Below are positions 42,541 through 50,664 of a DNA stretch of 64,000 nucleotides, one piece after another. Under the pieces are notes generated by a model, which had not been told where the DNA came from, did not search any database, and saw nothing but the letters and a program-made list of their open reading frames with translations. This stretch comes from Fimbriimonadaceae bacterium. GTDB lineage: Bacteria; Armatimonadota; Fimbriimonadia; Fimbriimonadales; Fimbriimonadaceae. The DNA is taken from the NCBI GenBank assembly GCA_019638795.1, contig JAHBTB010000002.1, forward strand, positions 62,001-126,000. The letters run 5' to 3'. Position 1 is the first letter of the stretch, and each line of letters starts with the position of its first letter. Position numbers and translations under genes: made by a program.

Positions 42541-43617
42541 ATGCGTCCCGAGTCTCTTACGTTTCTTAAAAACATCGTCAACGCCCCCAGCCCGAGCGGA
42601 TATGAGGAGCCGGCGGCGCAGGCGTATCGCGAGTACACCACCGCTTTTGCCGACCAGGTGACGACTGACAACCACGGGAACGTCGTCGCCGTCTTGAACC
42701 CTGGCGCATCGGCCAAGGTCATGCTCGCCGGGCACATAGACGAGATCGGCTTCCAAATCCTCTATGTCAGCGACGACGGCTTCCTCTCGTTCCGTCAGAT
42801 CGGCGGTCACGACTCCACCGTGCCGGTCGGCCAGCGCGTCTGGGTCCACGGGCCGGACGGGCGGGTGCCCGGCGTCATCGGCCGCAAACCGATCCACCTG
42901 CTTGAGTCCAGCGAAAGAGACAAGAAGCCCGAGCTCCACGACATGTGGATCGACATCGGCGTTTCGTCTAAAGAAGAGGCCCTCAAACTCATCTCACTCG
43001 GCGACGCGGTGACGTATCAGGTGGAGTTCCTGGAGCTGGCCAACGGCCGAGCCTGTGCCCGAGGCTTTGACAACAAAGTCGGTGCGTTCACCGTCGCCGA
43101 GGCCCTCCGCCTGCTCAAGGAAGACGGTGGCCTCGACCCCAACGTCGGGGTCTATGCCGTCGGCACGGTGCAAGAGGAGATCGGCCTGCGGGGGGCCCGC
43201 ACGTCGGCCTTCAGTGTCGACGCCCAAAGCGGCCTGGCCGTCGACGTCGACTTTGCCATCGACCATCCGGGCGTCTCCAAGTCGCGCTATGGCGACATTG
43301 CGCTTGGCAAGGGCCCTTCGGTCGCCCGCGGGGCCAACATCAACCCGGTCGTCTTCCGCATGGTCATGGAGGGCGCCAAGAAGGAGGGTGTGGACGTCCA
43401 GATCGGCCCCGAGCCCGGAGGCACCGGCACCGACGCCAACGCCATGCAGGTCAGCCGTGGCGGCATGGCGACCGGTCTCGTCGGGATCCCCCTGCGCTAC
43501 ATGCATACACCCGTCGAGCTCCTCCAACTGAGCGACGTGGAGCAGTGCGCCCGTGTCATGGCGGCGTACTGCCGGCTCGTCAAGCCCGACACCGACTTCC
43601 GGCCCGGTCTCGGCTAA
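42541..43617 (+). CDS. M42-family metallopeptidase (aminopeptidase/endoglucanase)
   Basis: The 358-residue protein has the M42 metal-binding motifs AGHIDEIGFQI (His, Asp), FDNKVGAFTVAEAL (bridging Asp), VGTVQEEIGLRGA (catalytic Glu pair), VDVDFAIDHPG and the C-terminal YMHTPVELLQLSD. It is a cytoplasmic, dodecameric aminopeptidase in relatives. It follows tmk by 9 bases and converges with fahA by a 4-base overlap of stop codons. Confidence 0.87.
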   Translation: MRPESLTFLKNIVNAPSPSGYEEPAAQAYREYTTAFADQVTTDNHGNVVAVLNPGASAKVMLAGHIDEIGFQILYVSDDGFLSFRQIGGHDSTVPVGQRVWVHGPDGRVPGVIGRKPIHLLESSERDKKPELHDMWIDIGVSSKEEALKLISLGDAVTYQVEFLELANGRACARGFDNKVGAFTVAEALRLLKEDGGLDPNVGVYAVGTVQEEIGLRGARTSAFSVDAQSGLAVDVDFAIDHPGVSKSRYGDIALGKGPSVARGANINPVVFRMVMEGAKKEGVDVQIGPEPGGTGTDANAMQVSRGGMATGLVGIPLRYMHTPVELLQLSDVEQCARVMAAYCRLVKPDTDFRPGLG

Positions 43618-44876
43618 ACCGCCGGAGACACCTGGCCGACGCAGGTGCCAAAGCCGATCCGGTGTCCCTCGCCCTGACCATAACCCGTCAGGGTGAGGGT
43701 GTCGCCGTCCTCCAAGAACGTCCGGGTCTCCCCCGTCTCAGCGATCGTCAACGGCTCCTTGCCTCGGACCGTCAACTCCAGCAGGGAACCTTCTTGCCCC
43801 TTCTCCGGCCCGCTGATCGTGCCGCTGGCGTAGAGGTCGCCGAACTCGACAGGACACCCGTTCGAGGTCATGTGCGCCAATTGCTGGGAAGGCGACCAAT
43901 AGAGGTGCGCGGTGTTGGACGTGGAGATCAGCTGGGGCTTTTTCGCCCTCGCGGTCTGCAACCACACCTCAAGGACGAGGTCGAAATGTTGGGTGCCGTG
44001 CCGTCTCAGGTGAGGGAGGACGGGCGGGTCTTGGACACATCCCTCGACGCGGAACGGCGTCAAGGCGTCCAAAGTGACGATCCAGGGCGAGACCGTCGTG
44101 GCGAACGACTTGGCGAGGAACGGGCCCAAGGGCTGGTACTCCCACCGCTGTAGGTCTCGGGCCGACCAGTCGTTGACGAGCACGAGGCCGAGCATGTGGT
44201 CTTCCGCGGCGCTACAGGTGATCCGTTTCCCCATCTCTTGGCCGTGGTTGACGTAGACCCCGAGTTCCAGTTCGAAGTCCAGCTCGCGTGAAGGCTCGTA
44301 GACCGGTGCGGTGGCCCCGGGCTCAAGAAACTGGCCTTTGGGCCGGACGATCGGGGTGCCGCTCTTCACGACCGACGAGGCCCGCCCGTTGTAGGCCACG
44401 GGGAGATGCCGGAAGTTGGGCAGCAGCGGCGGCTGGTCCGGCCGGAACATCTTGCCCACGTTGGAGGCGTGGTGGATGCCGCTGTAGAAGTCGACGAACG
44501 ACGGCGGCGGCACGGGCACCTGGAGGCGGGCGTGGTTCTGGGGGACAAACGCCTTCTCCCGCACCTTCTTGTCGTCGCGCAAGGTCCGGTTGTCCTCCCG
44601 CAATAGGTCGCAGACGATCTCACGTAATGCGGTCAGCGCGTCCCGGTCGAGTTCAATGAAGCTGTCCAGGATGGGAAAGTCCTCGTCGCTGATCAGCCCG
44701 GCCTCCCCCAAGACGGTCAGGTCGAGGCATTGGTCACCGATCGCGACGACGACCGAGGCCGAGCGGCCCTTGGGCGCGGCCAGCCCGAACGGGAGGTTTT
44801 GGATCGGGAAGTGGCTGTCTGCGGCGACGGGCACCCACGAGCGCACCGAAGGCGGCACTACATACGGTTTGGACAT
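43614..44876 (-). CDS. fahA: fumarylacetoacetase
   Basis: The 420-residue protein matches fumarylacetoacetate hydrolase: N-terminal PIQNLPFGLAAPKGRSASVVVAIGD, the catalytic region FYSGIHHASNVGKMFRP, YNGRASSVVKSGTPI, DFELELGVYVNHG (metal ligands), LVLVNDWSARDLQRWEYQPLGPFLAKSFATTVSPWIV and ELTVRGKEPLTI. It ends tyrosine breakdown, giving fumarate and acetoacetate. The ATG follows TAGCTT by 6 bases, suggesting a leaderless start. The gene upstream is the unknown 292-residue protein. No other tyrosine-degradation gene is in the window. Confidence 0.9.
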   Translation of the reverse strand: MSKPYVVPPSVRSWVPVAADSHFPIQNLPFGLAAPKGRSASVVVAIGDQCLDLTVLGEAGLISDEDFPILDSFIELDRDALTALREIVCDLLREDNRTLRDDKKVREKAFVPQNHARLQVPVPPPSFVDFYSGIHHASNVGKMFRPDQPPLLPNFRHLPVAYNGRASSVVKSGTPIVRPKGQFLEPGATAPVYEPSRELDFELELGVYVNHGQEMGKRITCSAAEDHMLGLVLVNDWSARDLQRWEYQPLGPFLAKSFATTVSPWIVTLDALTPFRVEGCVQDPPVLPHLRRHGTQHFDLVLEVWLQTARAKKPQLISTSNTAHLYWSPSQQLAHMTSNGCPVEFGDLYASGTISGPEKGQEGSLLELTVRGKEPLTIAETGETRTFLEDGDTLTLTGYGQGEGHRIGFGTCVGQVSPAV

Positions 44877-44882
44877 GCCCCG

Positions 44883-44888
44883 AAGCTA
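44883..44888 (-). promoter_or_regulatory. TAGCTT -10-like box, 6 bases before fahA
   Basis: On the minus strand TAGCTT sits 6 bases before the fahA ATG, matching TANNNT. Its first three bases are also the stop codon of the upstream gene. A GGAGG ribosome site 12 bases ahead of the ATG is the alternative. Confidence 0.35.
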
Positions 44889-45764
44889 CCTCCAACCGAG
44901 GGTGGCCAGGGCCTCCACCGGTTCGGCGACGCTGCACGACCCCCAGCCCGACACCGGACAATCGACCAAGTCGATGGCCTCCAGGCGCTGACCCAGGACA
45001 ATGACGCCCCGGTCGTCCCAGGCAAACCCGTCGGCACCCAGCACGAGGACTTCTTCCAACTCCTGCGGGGTCAAATCGTACAGTTCCGCCAGCGCCGTGG
45101 CGACAAACAGATTGACGAACCCGTGGCGGTGGACCCCAAGGGCCTCGTCAAAGTGCCACAGGGGCTGATGGATCCCCGCGGTGAACTTCATCGGGGCGTC
45201 AAGGCTTGCTCCGAGGTAGATGAACTCGGCGATCTGGGCCGTTCCGGGAAAGTCGGTGGCCGAAAGTCCGCCGCACCGCGCCTTGAGGCCGACTTCCTCG
45301 ATGGTCCCCAGGGCTTCATGGAGCGCGTCCGACCATCCCTCACCCCAACCAAACTCGACGAACACGGTGTCGAAGGGGCCCTGCTCCGTCGCCTTCTTGA
45401 GCGCGCGCAAGGCGACACCGGCCTCCTCCGTCGGCAACCTGACTTCGTAGGTCACCGCTTCGACCGGCCCGTCCGGCAGCCACTTCTTGACGTCGAGGCC
45501 GATAGACTCGGCCGCCTCGCGCGCCTGGGCGACCGGTGTGCCGATGGCACTGGCCTCGGCTTCGACCCCGTCATGGGCGGCGAACTCAGTGAAGACCCCT
45601 CTGGCCCGTGCCGGGGTGCAAAACCGACCCAACAACCAGGCGTGGGGCGACTGCTGGTACCGCACGTACTCGTCCCAAGCCTCGCGCTGACCCAATGCCG
45701 CAGGCGGATAAAGCCCGGCATAGTCCAACCGACCTCTCAACAAGCCGTGCAACGGCGAAGGCAT
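44886..45764 (-). CDS. unknown conserved-looking protein next to fahA
   Basis: A 292-residue soluble protein with alternating strands and helices (VEAVTYEVRLPTEEAGVALRALKKATE, FDTVFVEFGWGEGWSDALHEAL, FIYLGASLDAPMKFTAGIHQPL). It has a conserved-looking FTAGIHQPLWHFDEALGVHRHGFVNLF with His residues, possibly metal binding. The pattern is barrel-like, but I recognise no family. The ATG at 45764 lies 7 bases after TACAAT; an ATG at 45770 is 1 base from that box. It is upstream of fahA and probably co-transcribed with it. Confidence 0.6.
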   Translation of the reverse strand: MPSPLHGLLRGRLDYAGLYPPAALGQREAWDEYVRYQQSPHAWLLGRFCTPARARGVFTEFAAHDGVEAEASAIGTPVAQAREAAESIGLDVKKWLPDGPVEAVTYEVRLPTEEAGVALRALKKATEQGPFDTVFVEFGWGEGWSDALHEALGTIEEVGLKARCGGLSATDFPGTAQIAEFIYLGASLDAPMKFTAGIHQPLWHFDEALGVHRHGFVNLFVATALAELYDLTPQELEEVLVLGADGFAWDDRGVIVLGQRLEAIDLVDCPVSGWGSCSVAEPVEALATLGWR

Positions 45765-45771
45765 GGCCATT

Positions 45772-45777
45772 ATTGTA
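45772..45777 (-). promoter_or_regulatory. TACAAT -10 box, probable leaderless start
   Basis: On the minus strand TACAAT sits 7 bases before the ATG at 45764. No ribosome site or -35 is clear. Confidence 0.45.
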
Positions 45778-45878
45778 ACTGGGGACCCCAAGGCTGGCGA
45801 TAGCCCTTCGGTACACTGGTCGGCCTACGTTGGCGCGTCACGCCGCAGTGCCTGCCACAAAAGCACCCTGGTGAACTT

Positions 45879-46445
45879 ATGCGCGTATTGATCGCAGACG
45901 ACGACCCGATCATCCGATTGGACTTGAAGCAGATGCTGGAGACCTTGGGCTACAGCGTCGTCGCCGAGGCCGAGGACGGCCAACAGGCCGTGGAACTGGC
46001 CCTCTCCACCAAGCCGGACGCCTGCGTCCTCGACGTGAAGATGCCGGTGAAGGACGGCATCGACGCCGCCACCGAGATCGCCGACGGCGGCATCGCCCCG
46101 GCCGTGCTCCTCACCGCCTACAGCGACACCGAGTTGATCAACCGGGCCAAGGAGGCCGGGGTGTTCGGCTACCTGGTGAAGCCGTTCAAGCCGAGCGACC
46201 TGGCCCCGGCCATCGAAGTCGCCCGCAGCCGGTTTGAAACCACGACCAAGCTGAACAGCGAGGTCACCAGCCTCACCGAGCGGCTTGAGGCCCGCAAGAG
46301 CATCGAAAAGGCCAAGGGCCTGCTCATGAAGGAGCAAGGCGTCGATGAGTCAGAGGCCTACCGGCGCATCCAGCAACAGTCGATGAACGCGCGGAAATCG
46401 ATGAAAGAGATCGCCGACGCGATCCTGCTCGCCCACGGCGTTTGA
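45879..46445 (+). CDS. response regulator with ANTAR RNA-binding domain
   Basis: The 188-residue protein has a receiver domain with phospho-acceptor Asp52 (CVLDVKMPVKDG), acidic pocket Asp7-Asp9, Thr in LLTAYSD and Lys in LVKPF. A C-terminal ANTAR domain (about 128-185, RKSIEKAKGLLMKEQGVDESEAYRRIQQQSMNARKSMKEIA) follows. ANTAR proteins prevent termination by binding tandem hairpins in mRNA leaders, as AmiR/NasT. No target operon is obvious. A TACACT box lies upstream at 45812-45817. It is divergent from the unknown gene. Confidence 0.9.
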   Translation: MRVLIADDDPIIRLDLKQMLETLGYSVVAEAEDGQQAVELALSTKPDACVLDVKMPVKDGIDAATEIADGGIAPAVLLTAYSDTELINRAKEAGVFGYLVKPFKPSDLAPAIEVARSRFETTTKLNSEVTSLTERLEARKSIEKAKGLLMKEQGVDESEAYRRIQQQSMNARKSMKEIADAILLAHGV

Positions 46446-46498
46446 ACGACCTCGGGCGTCATTCACCGTGAGGACGCCCAGAGTCTCCCCTGTGCGGA

Positions 46499-46504
46499 TA
46501 GAAT
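46499..46504 (+). promoter_or_regulatory. TAGAAT -10 box, probable leaderless start
   Basis: TAGAAT ends 6 bases before the ATG of the HIT gene at 46511. No ribosome site is visible between them, and no good -35 is seen. Confidence 0.45.
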
Positions 46505-46510
46505 CCGGGC

Positions 46511-47008
46511 ATGGCGGAGCGTTTGTGGGCGCCGTGGCGGTTCACCTACATCGCCAAGGCTGACGAGACGGCGAAAGGCGGTTGCTTTTTCGTCGAACTG
46601 CCCCTGCGGGCCGACGACCGGGCTAACCTGCTTCTCTACCGCGGCCAGCGGGCGTTCGTGATGCTCAACGCCTTCCCCTACACCAGCGGCCACCTCATGG
46701 TCGCCCCGTACAAACACACCGCCGACTTGGACGAACTGGACGACGACGAACTCTTGGAGATCAACCAACTGGTCGCCGCGGCGGTGCGCTGGGTCTCGGC
46801 GGCTTACAAGCCCCAAGGATTCAACATCGGCGTCAACCTCGGCAGCGCGGGCGGTGCAGGGGTGCCGTCGCATATCCACTGGCACATCGTGCCCCGTTGG
46901 TCGGGCGACACCAACTTCATGACCACCGTCGGCGACGTCCGGGTCATCCCTCAGGACCTTCACGAGAGCTACGACCTCCTGCGGGCCCAGGTGGAGGCGG
47001 ACACATGA
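46511..47008 (+). CDS. HIT-family nucleotide hydrolase/transferase
   Basis: The 165-residue protein has the histidine triad HIHWHIVPRW (121-130) and a family N-terminal LWAPWRFTYI. It has the layout of the branch that includes AP4A phosphorylase-like HIT proteins. It may split dinucleoside polyphosphates or AMP conjugates. It ends with an ATGA overlap with the uracil-DNA glycosylase gene. Confidence 0.85.
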   Translation: MAERLWAPWRFTYIAKADETAKGGCFFVELPLRADDRANLLLYRGQRAFVMLNAFPYTSGHLMVAPYKHTADLDELDDDELLEINQLVAAAVRWVSAAYKPQGFNIGVNLGSAGGAGVPSHIHWHIVPRWSGDTNFMTTVGDVRVIPQDLHESYDLLRAQVEADT

Positions 47009-47619
47009 GGCTCGACGAGTTGGCCCAGGCGGCGGCAGGCTGCCGTGACTGCCGCCTTGCCGAACGACGCACCAACGTCGTCTTTGGCGAGGGCGACCCG
47101 TTCTCGCCTCTGGTCCTCGTCGGCGAGGGGCCCGGCGCAGACGAGGACGCCACTGGTCGGCCGTTTGTCGGCAAGGCGGGCCGGTTGCTCGACAAGGCCC
47201 TGCTCGAGGCCGGGCTAGGCCGTGATTCCGTTTACATCTGCAACACGGTCAAATGCCGGGCCGCCGACTGGTCGAGCGGCAAGCCCCAAAACCGACCGCC
47301 CGAACCCGACGAGGTCGCCGCGTGCCGCCGCTGGTTGGTGCCCCAACTGGCCGCCATCGAGCCCATGGTGGTCCTCTGCATCGGGGCCCCGAGCGCGAAA
47401 AACCTCATCAAGAAAGACTTCAAAATCACCGTCGAACGGGGCAAGTACTTCCCTTGCCCGTACGCCAAGACGGCCATGGCCACCCTGCACCCGGCGTACA
47501 TCCTCCGTCAGCAACGCCCCGACCACGACGGCGGGTTCTCTTTGCTGGTCGCCGACATCACCCGCGCGTGGGAAGCGGCCAACGAGCTTTCTCGCCGCGC
47601 GGCGGCGAGGGCCCGATGA
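47005..47619 (+). CDS. uracil-DNA glycosylase, iron-sulfur family 4/5
   Basis: The 204-residue protein has four cysteines placed for a 4Fe-4S cluster: C13, C16 (CRDC), C84 (VKCR) and C107. It also has the active-site region GEGPGADEDATGRPFVGKAGRLLD and the HPAY motif (162-165). It removes uracil from DNA. The ATG overlaps the HIT stop, and the stop overlaps the next start (ATGA). Confidence 0.9.
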   Translation: MRLDELAQAAAGCRDCRLAERRTNVVFGEGDPFSPLVLVGEGPGADEDATGRPFVGKAGRLLDKALLEAGLGRDSVYICNTVKCRAADWSSGKPQNRPPEPDEVAACRRWLVPQLAAIEPMVVLCIGAPSAKNLIKKDFKITVERGKYFPCPYAKTAMATLHPAYILRQQRPDHDGGFSLLVADITRAWEAANELSRRAAARAR

Positions 47620-49055
47620 CGGTCGCCGAGTTCCTCGACCAGCTGCGCGAGGCACCCCTGGTGGCCAGCGTCCAAGCCCCTGCCGGGTCACCCTGCAGCG
47701 ACCCCCAAGTCATCCGCGCCATGGCCCTCGCTTCCCTCTCCCAGGGAGTGAAAGTCCTCAGGCTCCAAGGCGTCGCGTCCATCCAAGCCGTCCAACGGGC
47801 CACCGACGCCCTGATCATCGGCCTAGTCAAGCGGACTTATCTGGACAGTGAGATCCACATCACCCCGACCGCCGTCGAAGTGCACGAAGTCGCCGCCACC
47901 GGGGCCCAGGTCGTCGCCCTGGACGCCACCTCTCGCGGGCGGCCCGAACAAGCCCGGCTGGCCGACCTTGTCCGCATCGCCCATGGGCTCGGCCTGATCG
48001 TCATGGGAGACTGCGACTCGGTCGGTTCGGTGCGCCACGCCGTCGCCTGCGGTTGCGACATGGTCGGCACGACTCTCTCGGGCTACACGTCGGGGTCACC
48101 CCACCTGGTCGGCCCCGATATCGCCCTCGTGCGGGCCGCGACCCAGTTCGGGGTGCCCGTCCTCGCCGAAGGTCGTTACGACGAGCCGTGGCAGGTCCGC
48201 GCCGCCCTCGCCGCCGGGGCCGTCGCCGTCGTTGTCGGCGGTGCCCTCAACGACCCGCTCAAGACCACCCACAGATTCCTGTCCGCGACCCGTCTGGAGC
48301 AGCCCGTCGGCGCCGTCGACCTCGGAGGGACGTGGCTTCGGTGGGCGGTCTTCGAAGACGGTCGGTTGCACAGCCAAGAGCGCGTGCCCTTGCCCCCGAC
48401 CCACCTGGAGCGGCTTGACTGGATATCAGGGCTGGCCCGTCGGGCCGGCGTCGACCGGGTCGGGGTTTCGGCCGGGGGCGTCGTCGACCCCAGGACGGCC
48501 CGAGTCACCGACTGCAAGCCGTTCGTGCCCGACTACCTCGGCCGGTCGTTTGCCTTGCCTGACGTCGAGGTCTACGCCCTGAACGACGGACTCGCCACCG
48601 CATGGGGCCACGCCACCCACGGCGATTGGTACGGTGAGCGGGTCGCCACGGTCGCCTTAGGGACCGGCGTCGGGTGCGGCGTCGCGGGGCCTCGCGACGT
48701 CGAGACCGACATTGGCGGAGACTACCCCCGCCTAAACGACCTCCCCGTCGTCAGTGGGTGGACGTTTGAAGACGTCTTGGGCGGCTTGAGCCTGGGGCCG
48801 TCTCCGGACGAAGAGTCGCGCGACGCCGCCCGGGCGGTGGGAAAGGTGGCCGTCGAGACCGTCAAGTCACTGTTCCACCCCGACCGCGTCGTCGTCTGCG
48901 GCGGCGTCGGCTTGGCCGACTGGATGGCCCCAGCATGGGAAGAGGCCGGAGTCTCGACCTCCCCGTACGGGCCCGACGCGGGGCTCATGGGCGCGGCCAT
49001 GCTCGCGGCAAACCCCCCGGCCCGGTTGGGGCGGGAGGGTGTGCGGTGCGTGTAG
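47616..49055 (+). CDS. nanE: fused N-acylmannosamine-6-phosphate 2-epimerase (NanE) and ROK kinase (NanK-like)
   Basis: The 479-residue protein has NanE at about 1-222: VASVQAPAGSPCSDP, ALIIGLVKRTYLDSEIHITPT, GAQVVALDATSRGRP, GTTLSGYTSG and VLAEGRYDEPWQVRAAL. A ROK sugar kinase follows at about 228-470: GAVDLGGTWLRWAV (ATP phosphate), GVSAGGVVDP and VYALNDGLATAWG, with the catalytic Asp in LNDG. The zinc-binding CxCGxxGC of classic ROK kinases is absent. The fusion would turn N-acetylmannosamine to its 6-phosphate and on to GlcNAc-6-P. ATGA overlap with the glycosylase gene. Confidence 0.85.
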   Translation: MTVAEFLDQLREAPLVASVQAPAGSPCSDPQVIRAMALASLSQGVKVLRLQGVASIQAVQRATDALIIGLVKRTYLDSEIHITPTAVEVHEVAATGAQVVALDATSRGRPEQARLADLVRIAHGLGLIVMGDCDSVGSVRHAVACGCDMVGTTLSGYTSGSPHLVGPDIALVRAATQFGVPVLAEGRYDEPWQVRAALAAGAVAVVVGGALNDPLKTTHRFLSATRLEQPVGAVDLGGTWLRWAVFEDGRLHSQERVPLPPTHLERLDWISGLARRAGVDRVGVSAGGVVDPRTARVTDCKPFVPDYLGRSFALPDVEVYALNDGLATAWGHATHGDWYGERVATVALGTGVGCGVAGPRDVETDIGGDYPRLNDLPVVSGWTFEDVLGGLSLGPSPDEESRDAARAVGKVAVETVKSLFHPDRVVVCGGVGLADWMAPAWEEAGVSTSPYGPDAGLMGAAMLAANPPARLGREGVRCV

Positions 49056-50086
49056 CGGTCGTGGGCGGCGGTGTGATGGGCCTCGCGACCGCGACGGCCC
49101 TCAGCCAGCGCGGTCACGAGGTCACCGTTTTCGAACAGAACGCCCCGGGCTGGCCCGGTGGCAGCAGCCACGGCCGCTCACGGATCGTCAGGCAGGCCTA
49201 CCCCGACCCGTTCTACACCAAGGTCGCGGTGGAAGCCCACCGTCTGTGGGCCGACCTGGAGCATGAGACAGGTCGCAAGCTCGTCCACGAAGTCGGACTG
49301 CTCTTCATCGGCCGCCACGGGGACGCCGAACTGGACGCGGAACGCACCGGGCTCGAGGCAAACGGAGTCAAGTACGTCGAGGTCGGCCCGGAGGACGTCC
49401 GACGGTACCACCTCGCGATGGAGTTGGACGACGACGAAGTGGCCCTGCTGACCCACCGGGCCGGGTGGGCGGACGTGCCCACCGTCCTTGAGACGTTGCA
49501 GGGACTGGCCCTGGCAAGTGGCGCGCAATGGGTGCGCGAGCGCGTCGACCCCCGCGCCCTTCCGGCTTTCGAACGGGTCGTTGTCACTGCGGGAGCGTGG
49601 GTCGCCCAGTACGCCCCCCTTCCCGTCCAGGTCACCCGGCAGACGTTTGCTTACATCCGGGGGGAGCACGAGGGCCCGGTCTGGATCGAGGCGTTCGGCG
49701 ACCACATCTACGGATTCCCCAGCGAACCCGGCTCACCGGCGTTCAAGGTCGGCTACCACTCTGCCGGCCCCGTCACCGACCCGGACGAGGCGGCCCGCGA
49801 GCCCGACCCTGTCGCGGTGCGGGCGGTCCTTGGGCGGGTCGAGTCGCGGTTCCACATCCACAACCCCCAGGCCGTCGAACTGGGCGTCTGCCTCTACACG
49901 ACGGCGGCCAACGACGATTTCGTGATCGGATGGCTCGACAACCGCACCCTTGTCGCGAGCCCTTGCAGTGGCCACGGGTTCAAGTTCGGGCCTTGGATGG
50001 GCCGGTTCCTCGCCGACCTTGTCGTAGCCAAGCAGTCCATCGACGACTGGCCAAGGTGGCGTTGGGTTCCTGGGGACCGCGTTTGA
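49046..50086 (+). CDS. FAD-dependent amine oxidase, sarcosine-oxidase-like
   Basis: The 346-residue flavoprotein has the Rossmann GGGVMG (7-12), the MSOX motif GGSSHGRSRIVRQAY and the covalent-flavin cysteine in GVCLYT (Cys282). The C-terminal SPCSGHGFKFGP is the usual ending. Relatives oxidise N-methyl amino acids or sarcosine. It follows the NanE-ROK gene with a 10-base overlap; GTG at 49046 has GGGAGG 7 bases ahead. Its substrate here is unknown; a link with amino sugars is only suggested by the neighbour. Confidence 0.8.
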   Translation: MRVAVVGGGVMGLATATALSQRGHEVTVFEQNAPGWPGGSSHGRSRIVRQAYPDPFYTKVAVEAHRLWADLEHETGRKLVHEVGLLFIGRHGDAELDAERTGLEANGVKYVEVGPEDVRRYHLAMELDDDEVALLTHRAGWADVPTVLETLQGLALASGAQWVRERVDPRALPAFERVVVTAGAWVAQYAPLPVQVTRQTFAYIRGEHEGPVWIEAFGDHIYGFPSEPGSPAFKVGYHSAGPVTDPDEAAREPDPVAVRAVLGRVESRFHIHNPQAVELGVCLYTTAANDDFVIGWLDNRTLVASPCSGHGFKFGPWMGRFLADLVVAKQSIDDWPRWRWVPGDRV

Positions 50087-50100
50087 CCACCCCCACCCCA

Positions 50101-50116
50101 CGCGGGTAAACCCGCG
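50101..50116. repeat. inverted repeat before the cysteine hydrolase
   Basis: CGCGGGT-AA-ACCCGCG is a perfect 7-base inverted repeat with a 2-base centre, ending 2 bases before the ATG at 50119. It could be an operator; the loop is too short for a normal hairpin terminator. Confidence 0.4.
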
Positions 50117-50118
50117 GC

Positions 50119-50664
50119 ATGTCATTGCGTGCGGAAGAGTCCGTCGTCGTCATCGTGGACATGCAACCGACGTTCCTGGCGCCGATCCACCAGAGGGAGC
50201 GCGTCCTCTCCCGCTGCCAGTTCATCGCCCAAGTGGCGCGGCGCTTGGAGGTCCCGGTCGTCGCCACCGCCCAGTATCCGGACCGGATGGGCGGGGTCGC
50301 CCCTGAGATCAGCGGACTCCTCCACAGCCCGGTGATCGGCAAGATGTCGTTCAGTTGCTGCGGCGAGCCCAAGTTCAACGACGCCATCGACCGTCACGAC
50401 CGCGCCCAAGTCGTCCTTTGCGGCGTCGAGAGCCATATCTGCGTCACCCAGACCGCCCTAGACCTGCTGGGGGACGACCACGACGTCTTTGTCGTCGCGG
50501 ACGCGGTGTCGGCCCGCAGCGCCGAGATGCACGACGTCGCCCTCCAGCGATTGCGCGACGTCGGCGTCGAAGTGGTGCACAGCGAGTCAGTCGCCTACGA
50601 GTGGCTGGGGTCGGCGGAGCACGAGGCGTTCCGAGACGTCCTCGCCCTCGTGAAGGGTCAATAA
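50119..50664 (+). CDS. isochorismatase-family cysteine hydrolase
   Basis: The 181-residue protein has the catalytic triad Asp14 (VVIVDMQ), Lys75 (VIGKMSFSC) and Cys108 (LCGVESHICVTQTALDLL). The family includes nicotinamidases, isochorismatases and YcaC-like enzymes. The lack of nicotinamidase metal-ligand His pairs makes it more like the YcaC/isochorismatase group. It is 32 bases after the amine oxidase stop, with an inverted repeat between. Confidence 0.85.
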   Translation: MSLRAEESVVVIVDMQPTFLAPIHQRERVLSRCQFIAQVARRLEVPVVATAQYPDRMGGVAPEISGLLHSPVIGKMSFSCCGEPKFNDAIDRHDRAQVVLCGVESHICVTQTALDLLGDDHDVFVVADAVSARSAEMHDVALQRLRDVGVEVVHSESVAYEWLGSAEHEAFRDVLALVKGQ

